This document shows positions 56,161-62,984 of a DNA stretch of 64,000 bases, piece by piece (positions within the stretch are counted from its first letter, which is position 1; the number at the start of each line of letters is the position of its first letter). The stretch is from assembly GCA_034401795.1 (NCBI GenBank), contig CM067372.1, positions 13,650,940 to 13,714,939 on the forward strand, written 5' to 3'. The position numbers and the translations under genes are program-made. The stretch comes from Chaetoderma sp. LZ-2023a (Eukaryota; Mollusca; Caudofoveata; Chaetodermatida; Chaetodermatidae). Under the pieces are notes generated by a model, which ran no database searches, was not told the DNA's origin, and saw nothing but the letters and a program-made list of their open reading frames with translations.

Positions 56161-57464
56161 CTGATTTGCTAGCGGCGGAGTAGGCTGATCCCGAGCGCCA
56201 CGATAGCTAGGCCTGACAACACTCGTAGAGCTACCACGGGAAGTGGTGTCGTGTCGACTGGCAGCAGTGTCGGGGTTGGAGCTGCCATGGGAAGCGTCGT
56301 GTCGACTGGCTGCAGTGTCAGGGTCAGAACGACTATGGCCCGTACTACGCGTAGGTGCATTGATAGCAGTGTTGAAGCCGAAGTGGACACCGGGGGAACT
56401 CCCCTCGACTATCATGTTGTTATAGCCCCTGACTTGGAGGTCCTCGATGGTCACGATCATGTTGCTCGGAATCAACCGTAGGTGTGGTGAAATAGCAAAG
56501 TCAAGTTTGCGACGGGCCTTCTGGCACCCCTGCTGGAACTTAGCAATAAGACTACTGGGGTCTGCCACGATGATCATATCCTCAACGAGACTGATGAACA
56601 TGGCCTGGACCTCTGCTCCGCTGACACCATCTATGGAATGACGCAGCTTGGTCTGTGCTGTAAGGAGGCAGTAGCACAGTGCTTCCAGGGACTGGTTGAT
56701 CCGAACGATCCCTGCTGGTGTGAGGCCTTAGGTGGTGTGTGGGACAAAGTACTTCCACACATCTGGATAGTCCTGCCGCAAGCCAGTGATGTGCATATTT
56801 TGCACCAGCGCTCCAGGGTCTGAGTCGGGATTGAACAAGAATGTCACTGTCTTCCGGCGGCCTACTCGTCGGGGTGTTCGATAGGGGAATCCTGAGTAGT
56901 CACGTCTCGGGTCACCGTACATAACCCCTAGGCTGCTGTTGTCACCACCATGCCACCAATAGTCTGGGTGAGCGATGAACTCTGTCTGTAGTCTGCTGGC
57001 CGCTGAGACGCTATGACTGTTGAGCTGTGGGTCGAAGTCGTTTGTATCAGGAAGGCTTGCACCCAGCTCATGGAGGATTCGTCGCACCGTGAAGTATGGA
57101 ATCTGAGACAGCTGGCGATGAGCACAGCTTCAGGAGTACCAGAATAGGAGTGAAGCAGGGTGGAACTTACTCTAGATCCTGCCGTGGCACACCACACGGC
57201 AAAGTTCAGCTGCTGATTCCAGTATGAGAGGCTTGGAGCAGCCATCCAAGTATGAGCTTGCTTCGCATCCTTGATGGTGATGGGGCGGTTGGTCAGCGGT
57301 CGTGGGTTGATGGAGAAGCTGGTTCGGGACCGTCCATCCACTGTGATGGAGAACAGTCTTAGCTCTGGTATATCATCCAGTAGACCTCTCAGGCCAGTCA
57401 AGGGTGTACCCAGGAGGGGCGGTTGGCTCCGGATGACTGTCGTGAGGTTCAGTGGGAAGGCCAT
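56149..57464 (-). pseudogene. Candidate major capsid protein, one shift and one stop
   Basis: It starts MAFPLNLTTVIRSQPPLLGT after CTTTAAGAACACCAGCATAG. Part one includes LSYWNQQLNFAVWCATAGS, part two (after a shift near 57100) PDYWWHGGDNSSLGVMYGDP, and part three (after an in-frame TAA at 56728-56730) MFISLVEDMIIVADPSSLIA and LDFAISPHLRLIPSNMIVTI. The C-terminus is Ser/Asp/Arg-rich with a repeated DPDTAASRHD phrase. About 438 residues in total, compatible with a small double-jelly-roll capsid protein. It is the longest structural-looking gene of the element; the capsid call is inference. Confidence 0.45.
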
Positions 57465-57476
57465 CTATGCTGGTGT

Positions 57477-57485
57477 TCTTAAAGC
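57477..57485 (-). promoter_or_regulatory. CTTTAAGA box upstream of 57464(-)
   Basis: Minus strand GCTTTAAGAACACCAGCATAG then ATG: the usual box, spacer and ATAG. Confidence 0.5.
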
Positions 57486-57579
57486 TACCATACAGGCAGC
57501 ACACTATTTGTAGTCGTCTTGACGCCATAGACTGGCGGGGTGACCTCACCGTAACATCTCGTTTTTTAGCTCCTCCATA

Positions 57580-58125
57580 TCAACCCGCCCGCTGGAGCCT
57601 TTGAGGTATTGCTGTCGCACTTTTCTCCGTGCGGTACAGGGTTTGGACCTTCAATATTTGGTGGTACTCTTCATCCGTGACCTGGCCATCCTCGAGAGCT
57701 TTGCTGACAGACTCGTCAATAGTCCGTAGCATACTCTGTGCCAGTGTCACATACTTAGCATGCTTCTCCAGCCTCCTTGTGATCTGCCGCTGCCCCACCC
57801 CTAAGCCCGTGGCCAAGACAGTGGCGGCTAGTGTCACGCCACCCAGCGGGATGGCGACGAGGGCACCCACCCCTGTAGCGAGAGTGGCCACAGCTGCCAC
57901 ACCAGCACTGGCTCCAATCACACCCGCAGCAGTGGTTGTACGCGCGAGGATGTTGTATGCTGTCTTATATCGCCTGCGCATTCTGCTGTACTTTTCTGCC
58001 TCATGGACGAGATTCTGCCTGATGGTATCCATCTGCTGGAGTCGCCAGCCGTGGAGGGTACCGCCCTCGTCAGCAGTCAGGGAGGGGTATAGTTCTGGCT
58101 GCTTCCGCCACTCTGATTTTGCCAT
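57580..58125 (-). CDS. Polinton protein with Gly/Ala-rich hydrophobic core, 181 residues
   Basis: Intact. N-terminus MAKSEWRKQPELYPSLTADE, a basic helix (HEAEKYSRMRRRYKTAYNIL), two long hydrophobic stretches (GVIGASAGVAAVATLATGVG and LVAIPLGGVTLAATVLATGL), then a charged C-terminal helical part (KYVTLAQSMLRTIDESVSKA and DGQVTDEEYHQILKVQTLYR). It resembles small two-helix membrane proteins found in animal Polintons, as far as I recall. Upstream GTTTAAGCC is followed by ATACT and ATG. Confidence 0.7.
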   Translation of the reverse strand: MAKSEWRKQPELYPSLTADEGGTLHGWRLQQMDTIRQNLVHEAEKYSRMRRRYKTAYNILARTTTAAGVIGASAGVAAVATLATGVGALVAIPLGGVTLAATVLATGLGVGQRQITRRLEKHAKYVTLAQSMLRTIDESVSKALEDGQVTDEEYHQILKVQTLYRTEKSATAIPQRLQRAG

Positions 58126-58138
58126 AGTATATCTGGAG

Positions 58139-58147
58139 GCTTAAACC
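58139..58147 (-). promoter_or_regulatory. GTTTAAGCC box upstream of 58125(-)
   Basis: It includes the TAA stop of the preceding gene (QVMPV then GTTTAA), so gene end and control box are fused. Confidence 0.5.
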
Positions 58148-58715
58148 GGCATCACCTGCAGAATCTGCTCATGAATCATAGAAGGGTTCATTTTGGAGAG
58201 CCCGGCGAACCGTACCAGCTTGCGGGTGTTGAGACAAACGTCTCTTAGACAGTGGTCATCCAGCACTATGTCGGGTGCCAGTAACTTTCTGAGACGTGAC
58301 ATCAAGATAGTAAGTCCGCCGCTGGAGGCCTTTCTTGGACTTACACTTCTGCGCCATCTCCTCTTCCCACTGTATGACCTCTGGCTCATCCTCATCTGAG
58401 AAGACACCTGGCTCATCCTCGTCTGTGAAGACATCTGGCTCATCATCGTATGTGAAGACATCTGGCTCATCACCGTCTGTCAAGACTCCTGCATCCCACT
58501 TACTCTTCTTCAGGAGGTCCTGCCAGTATTTGGAAGCTTCACTGTTCCTTCGCTTCCTTGCAATGCTCGCATTCTGTTGATACCGGCTCTCCTGCTGTAG
58601 TCGCTCTCCTTCTTGTTGCAGTGCGAGCATCTGTTCGTTTTGTGAAGGGGGTCATGAAGGGGCAACCCTCTTTTATCATCTCGGCAAATGTTAGATATTC
58701 CTGGTATGATATCAT
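58141..58715 (-). pseudogene. Polinton protein with acidic 9-residue repeats, frameshifted
   Basis: A plausible start at 58715 (MISYQEYLTFAEMIKEGCPF) shifts near 58650 into the frame LALQQEGERLQQESRYQQ. Four 27-bp repeats encode DEPDVFT-type 9-mers at 58387-58495. A further shift near 58320 leads to LTILMSRLRKLLAPDIVLDD and the end QVMPV. The coiled N-part and the acidic repeats suggest a scaffold or linker, which is inference only. Confidence 0.5.
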
Positions 58716-58727
58716 GTTGTCGTCAGG

Positions 58728-59093
58728 TCAAGGAGTAATGAGTGTAAACTCTAAATGGGCATCCGATCTCCCATCCATGCTGGCATATATGTTAATGGAG
58801 GGGCTGTCAAACAGGTGATTTACAGGTGTGAACAGGCTAGGACTGATGGCTTTCCATAGGTTGCTGTTGGCACCTGGGAGATACTCTATCACGTCCCGGC
58901 CGACTTCTACCAGTGAGCTGCTCTGTGCACTGCCCGGAGGTTGATGTAGCACATCAGCGTGTATGCATGTTGTGCCCCGCTGGGGCACCTCGAAGAGGAC
59001 CCATTCTACACGGTACTGTACCACCCATCTCCCCTCTAGAGAGGGCGAGATTACGTTCTCACCACCGGAGAGCAGCAGTCGGACAATCGGCAT
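58728..59093 (-). CDS. Beta-rich Polinton protein, 121 residues (unknown)
   Basis: An intact frame starting MPIVRLLLSGGENVISPSLE, then RWVVQYRVEWVLFEVPQRGT, ending LEFTLITP. Alternating hydrophobic pattern throughout. The ATG is preceded by GTTTAAACGAGACATATAACC. It may be a small structural protein; no family recognised. Confidence 0.62.
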   Translation of the reverse strand: MPIVRLLLSGGENVISPSLEGRWVVQYRVEWVLFEVPQRGTTCIHADVLHQPPGSAQSSSLVEVGRDVIEYLPGANSNLWKAISPSLFTPVNHLFDSPSINIYASMDGRSDAHLEFTLITP

Positions 59094-59106
59094 GGTTATA
59101 TGTCTC

Positions 59107-59114
59107 GTTTAAAC
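59107..59114. promoter_or_regulatory. GTTTAAAC palindrome between genes 59093(-) and 59132(+)
   Basis: The perfect palindrome lies 13 bases from the - ATG and 17 from the + ATG, with ATATAA on one side and CTATAG on the other. Confidence 0.55.
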
Positions 59115-59131
59115 TCCTCCTATAGCATGCT

Positions 59132-60109
59132 ATGGAACCCATATTTGCTCACTCGACTGGTCTTGCTGACCTCGCAGATGTGTACGCAGTTGATGCTGCC
59201 AAGGTAGAAGAGAGCGATGGCAAGTCATTCACCCTACAGTACGAAGCAAGCTCAAAGGCATTCTCCCTCCACTCCATTGGTGGTGATGGGGTGGAGCTGC
59301 TCACAGACCTCAAGGATGTGACGAAGGCGCGCCTGGGTCGCAACATAGATGGCCACAAGATCGTGTTTCGGTACGATTTCCTGAAGAGGAAGTACATCCT
59401 CGAGCCGTTGATTGAGCTCTCGGATACAGAGGTGGCAGACATCAACACCCTAAATAGCGACCTCAGCTTTCATCTGGTCAAACCCTATTCGAGCGGTGCC
59501 CCACTGATGGCCCGTGATGGCCTGCTATTGACCCTGGCAAAAAACCTGCAGTTCATATTTGAGAAGAATGAAGTGTGGTACCGCGCTGCACCTGGGGGTG
59601 ACTGGCAAACATGGCTGCCCCTATATAGGCCTCCCGCACTCATTGACATAGAGGTTACTCCCCTCTCCTCTGTTGTGAAAAAGGATGGGACAGTTCGAAA
59701 GCTCTACAATCGGGAATCATCCTTCCTCACCTACATAGGTGAAGGTGTCTCCCTGATGAGGGTGGGTCACCGGATCGGGGTTACAGGTGGAAAGCTCCTG
59801 CTGCGTCGTCCGTTCGATGGGCCAGAAGAAGCGGTTAACCTCCAGGAGGGCACCCTACGGGTAGATGGGGTGTCACATGTCTCCAAAGTCAAGGGTGCTG
59901 TTAAACTGATTCAGCGAGCCGGACTCACTAGCCCGCAAACGACTCATATAGTCCTAGAGCTACGTTTCTTAGCCGGCGGTAGAGTAAAGCAGCTAGCCCC
60001 TGCCCCTGAGGGGATGAAGATCACTATCGATCCGGATGGAACAGGGCTCGATCTGGCACAGATATTTCTCGAGGGGTTCACACTGTTCAGTTTATCTCTT
60101 CATATATAG
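59132..60109 (+). CDS. Large intact Polinton ORF, 325 residues (unknown)
   Basis: It starts MEPIFAHSTGLADLADVYAV and is uninterrupted to LFSLSLHI. It is rich in beta-type alternation (KSFTLQYEASSKAFSLHSIG, HKIVFRYDFLKRKYILEPLI) with no transmembrane helix or Cys cluster. It is the longest intact gene of the element. The stop is followed after two bases by the ATG of the next gene, so the two are probably co-expressed. Size and composition would suit a spike, fibre or other virion surface protein, but I see no motif proving it. Confidence 0.72.
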   Translation: MEPIFAHSTGLADLADVYAVDAAKVEESDGKSFTLQYEASSKAFSLHSIGGDGVELLTDLKDVTKARLGRNIDGHKIVFRYDFLKRKYILEPLIELSDTEVADINTLNSDLSFHLVKPYSSGAPLMARDGLLLTLAKNLQFIFEKNEVWYRAAPGGDWQTWLPLYRPPALIDIEVTPLSSVVKKDGTVRKLYNRESSFLTYIGEGVSLMRVGHRIGVTGGKLLLRRPFDGPEEAVNLQEGTLRVDGVSHVSKVKGAVKLIQRAGLTSPQTTHIVLELRFLAGGRVKQLAPAPEGMKITIDPDGTGLDLAQIFLEGFTLFSLSLHI

Positions 60110-60111
60110 CC

Positions 60112-60519
60112 ATGATTCTCATCATACTGCTCGTGCTGGCGTCTACAGCAGTGGCACAGGGCGCTGAGACTGCCATGATATTGGATGCCAAGTGGGCCCA
60201 CTTCCGGGATGACCCCCATTACAATCCTTGGGTCGACCACGTGTGGAGAAACATTTACGACCGCTTTCACCCACGTAAAGAGATCGAGTCTGTCTGCCAC
60301 TTCTATGGGGTGGAGAGGGTAGGCCGTGGTTGTCTGCTGGAGACCCCTGCGCAGCACCAGATTCTCTGCGTAACATGTGAACATGCCAGAGGCTGTCGTG
60401 GTTCACATGATAATCACTTTAACCTCCTCCCAGGTGAGCATTGTCAAGGTAGATGGAAGCCCCTATGGGTGGTCCCATCATGCCGATGCGACTCTGGCAG
60501 AGACTACGTGTTTGTCTGA
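60112..60519 (+). CDS. Predicted secreted Cys/His-rich protein, 135 residues
   Basis: The signal peptide MILIILLVLASTAVAQGAET is followed by a mature part rich in Cys, His, Trp and Arg: HYNPWVDHVWRNIYDRFHPR, CHFYGVERVGRGC, CVTCEHARGC and CRCDSGRDYVFV. Eight or so cysteines suggest disulfide bonding. The start lies 2 bp after the stop of the 325-residue gene. A secreted or envelope-targeted protein is unusual cargo for such an element. I cannot name the family. Confidence 0.65.
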   Translation: MILIILLVLASTAVAQGAETAMILDAKWAHFRDDPHYNPWVDHVWRNIYDRFHPRKEIESVCHFYGVERVGRGCLLETPAQHQILCVTCEHARGCRGSHDNHFNLLPGEHCQGRWKPLWVVPSCRCDSGRDYVFV

Positions 60520-60526
60520 GCCTACA

Positions 60527-60600
60527 CAGAATAGAGAGAGGCTGGCCGGTATCCTGAGGGTGTTCTCTCGGACAGTGGGGTCCGCATGGGAGTTTTATTT
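60527..60600 (-). repeat. Internal partial copy of the Polinton terminal repeat
   Basis: AGAATAGAGAGAGGCTGGCC and GTATCCTGAGGGTGTTCTCT through GGGAGTTTTATT resemble 60841-60910 of the right terminal repeat, in the same orientation and with several differences. It lies between the last gene and the true terminal repeat. Confidence 0.65.
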
Positions 60601-60640
60601 CCACTTCAGCAACTCCCATCTCGACCACGAACATCACACA

Positions 60641-60923
60641 AGACACTAGGGCCGGCGTAATATGACCAGGTTAGATAAAGACCCACCGCAGCACTCCCCG
60701 GTGTGGGGTTAAAACACCACAGACACCAACGCACCAGCCGGCTGGAATATCAACAGGGTGGGGTAGAAGATAGGTGGGGTAGAAAATAGGTAGGATAGGT
60801 ACAAAAATGTCCCACAGATAGAAAAACCTCAGGATACCGGTCAGAATAGAGAGGCCGGTATCCTGAGGAGGTTCTCCCGGACATGTGGGGCCCGCACGGG
60901 AGTTTTATACACATGTCTCAAAT
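60641..60923 (-). repeat. Polinton right terminal inverted repeat
   Basis: It starts inside with AGACACTAGGGCCGGCGTAA and ends ACATGTCTCAAAT. It is complementary to 46422-46719 with minor differences, and a hairpin lies at 60827-60867. Confidence 0.9.
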
Positions 60924-61289
60924 CACACACACACACTTTTGTAACGGCAGGAATCTCAAAAATTTGTTTTACTAACAACACCCGTCGGGGGGCATGTGAT
61001 CAGTACTGATCTTCTTGTTTTGTTTGAAGTCAAGCTTCATTGATCATTTTAAAGTCGAGCTTCATGGTTGCATTGCAACCACATTTCTGGTTGTAATCCC
61101 GAAAGTAGGTGACACAATGCATGCCACCTAAATTAGTATAGCTACACCTGGTGCGTAAAGTTGTCAACCACAGCGTCACTCATAGAGGGTAATGATTCCA
61201 TAGTGAAGCGATTTCCTAGATCTATCACTCGAAAATTAAAGATGTCTTTAAATATTTTGTAGAATTTAACCAAGCTCTAACAAAACACG
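60924..61289. repeat. Family E end and unassigned intron
   Basis: A short CA run, then ACACCCGTCGGGGGGCATGT at ~60990-61010, the apparent end of dispersed family E. The remainder to 61289 is AT-rich with no recognisable feature. Confidence 0.5.
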
Positions 61290-61527
61290 CAAATTGTAGC
61301 TAATTCAAAAGCATTTCACTGTGTCAGCCTGCGCATAGACCGCGGATGTGTGGCTCAGCTTGCGCATGTGTCAGTCTGACAACTAGGCTACATGCCTATT
61401 AGGGGCAAGTTTATTGTAAATTATGTGTTGAATTTAGCTAGTTAGATATATTAGCATATTTCAAAGAGTATTCGTGATGGTAAAGTATCAATTCTCTTGA
61501 AAAAACAAATCCTAGGTTTCATTTACT
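61290..61527. mobile_element. Solo, diverged DIRS terminal repeat
   Basis: It resembles the right ends of DIRS-A and DIRS-B: CGCGGATGTG, GCGCATG, CTATTAGGGGCAAGTTTATT, then GATGGTAAAGTATCAATTCT and TTGAAAAAACAAATCC. It is the most diverged of the three and has no coding part. It ends about 27 bp before the splice acceptor of the next exon. Confidence 0.65.
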
Positions 61528-61554
61528 GTGTATGCATTAATGTTTTCCTTGCAG

Positions 61555-61638
61555 CGGAAGAGGCACAGTCCTTCAGATGACTCTGAACAATATTTGAAGC
61601 GTGTCAGTGTTGTGTTAACACGCTTGACATCCCATGAT
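61555..61638 (+). CDS. Host gene exon: basic patch and amphipathic helix
   Basis: 28 codons, phase 0, with a GTTTTCCTTGCAG acceptor and a GAT|GTGAGT donor. The peptide opens RKRHSPSDDSEQYLKRVSVV, then LTRLTSHD. The second half has a helical hydrophobic pattern. It is separated from the previous exon by a 25.5-kb intron holding DIRS-B and the Polinton. Membership in the same gene rests on strand, phase and splice signals. Confidence 0.55.
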
Positions 61639-61725
61639 GTGAGTATATTTGCATAAAAACATACAGTATAGCTCATATATAATGTATTATATTCAACACA
61701 AAAACAGAAACTGGTTAGTAATATA

Positions 61726-61819
61726 TTGGTGAATATTTTAAAGTTAATTTGATTGGAAGCAATTGCTACCTTCTGCAGCAGTGGCTTCCAATCAAATTAA
61801 TTTCGAAATATTCAACAGT
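61726..61819. repeat. Hairpin element, family A (copy 6)
   Basis: TTGGTGAATATTTTAAAGTT and AATTTGATTGGAAGCAATTG pair with GTGGCTTCCAATCAAATTAA and TTTCGAAATATTCAACA. It lies 88 bp after the exon. Confidence 0.75.
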
Positions 61820-61942
61820 AAATTGTATTTTGTTTTGAAAATATGTTTTATGTTATTTCTGAGCTGTACTGTATTATTATCAAATTAGCTGGTTCAGCGC
61901 TACAGGCTTGATAGAACAACCTTTTAATTTTATAAAAGTATT

Positions 61943-62005
61943 GTGTGGAATATTTTGAAACTAATTGCTCTGGAAGCCTTCCAGTAAAAAATAGTTTTCA
62001 AGCTA
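61943..62005. repeat. Hairpin element, family A (truncated copy 7)
   Basis: TGTGGAATATTTTGAAACTA followed by GCTCTGGAAGCCTTCCAGTA; the loop and part of the stem are missing. Confidence 0.55.
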
Positions 62006-62128
62006 CTCTTGTATCGCCATGAAATGTAAATACTCCAATTTTGTCTGGGAATGGATTAAAATCCATCTTCCTATAGCTACAAACAAATAAGACAAACCTC
62101 TCAGAACATGTGTTTTTTGGTTTTGCAG

Positions 62129-62173
62129 AATTATCAACTGCTATATCGAGTACTGCTTAAATCCAGACAGTAA
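62129..62173 (+). CDS. Possible terminal exon of the host gene
   Basis: After GTTTTTTGGTTTTGCAG the sequence reads NYQLLYRVLLKSRQ and then TAA at 62171-62173, in the phase left by the previous exon. Joined to the preceding helix it would make a short two-helix C-terminus of PAH/harmonin-like appearance. No donor follows. Short, so tentative. Confidence 0.38.
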   Translation, partial: NYQLLYRVLLKSRQ

Positions 62174-62209
62174 TATAGTTCTCTCGTATTACATACAGTG
62201 ACCAAACGC

Positions 62210-62233
62210 GGGGGCGGGGGTGGGGGTGGGGGT
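62210..62233 (+). other. G-quadruplex-prone tract
   Basis: Four runs of five G separated by single bases (GGGGGCGGGGGTGGGGGTGG and so on) lie 40 bp downstream of the possible terminal stop. Such tracts can form quadruplexes and assist 3'-end processing; function here is inference. Confidence 0.6.
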
Positions 62234-62523
62234 GTTGTTGAGTATGGGCGTGTTAGAGATCTGTATCTTATGTCAGGTGTATGCTGCGTGAAGCTTATCA
62301 GTATTAAGTCTGCGTGACCTACTTTTCTGCTGCACTGTTACTGTACAGGTGAAATCATGTTCTCACCTGATGTGTCAACATCCCATGACAGTCGAGACAT
62401 TAGAATCAGTGGGAGGGTGGGGGGTACCTTATAGGATATAGATGTTTGAACTATAATGAATGAACAATCAAGAAAGCAACATATTTCCCTGCGTAGTTTA
62501 AGGATTTAATGGTCAAGCCGGCT

Positions 62524-62751
62524 AAAAGTAGCCTCTGTAGTTGTCTTGCCTCTGTAGTTGTCTTGCCTCTGTAGTTGTCTTGCCTCTGTAGTTGTCTTGC
62601 CTCTGTAGTTGTCTTGCCTCTGTAGTTGTCTTGCCTCTGTAGTTGTCTTGCATCTGTAGTTGTCTTGCCTCTGTAGTTGTCTTGCCTCTGTAGTTGTCTT
62701 GCCTCTGTAGTTGTCTTGCCTCTGTAGTTGTCTTGCCTCTGTAGTTGTCTT
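62524..62751. repeat. 17-bp minisatellite, ~13 units
   Basis: Nearly perfect GCCTCTGTAGTTGTCTT units. The minus-strand frame through it is an artefact. Confidence 0.95.
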
Positions 62752-62752
62752 G

Positions 62753-62815
62753 GGAAATGTCCATTTGCAGTGTTGAAAGAAGACTATTTTTGAAAATCCA
62801 CCACTAGATTAGAGG
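62753..62815. repeat. Half copy of hairpin family B
   Basis: GAAATGTCCATTTGCAG and TTGAAAATCCACCACTAGAT match one arm of the element at 34387; the opposite arm is absent. The 17-bp array abuts it, suggesting the array arose at or inside the element. Confidence 0.6.
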
Positions 62816-62984
62816 AATCCAGTTTAACGATCAATCATACAATGTCATAATCAACTATGTCACATGTAGGCTTATTTCATAATCAATTATGTCATGAATG
62901 ACGTAATTAAGTCAGGCATAAATGCTTAATAATCCGTCAAGCTGTACGAATTGTATGTGTTTACTATTTAATAAACATTCTGTT

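Larger units (their letters stand above)
46422..60923. mobile_element. Polinton/Maverick-like element, 14.5 kb, partly decayed
   Basis: It is bounded by terminal inverted repeats (46422-46719 and 60641-60923). It carries the diagnostic set: protein-primed DNA polymerase B (47080-49527, +), retroviral-type integrase (49577-50693, -), packaging ATPase (53443-54105, -) and two capsid-like candidates, plus about ten small genes. I do not recognise the usual cysteine protease. The element is more GC-rich than its AT-rich surroundings. Genes are tightly packed and share a GTTTAA(G/A)C upstream box. No 6-bp target duplication is visible at my chosen ends, so the exact borders are uncertain by tens of bases. 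Confidence 0.9.
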
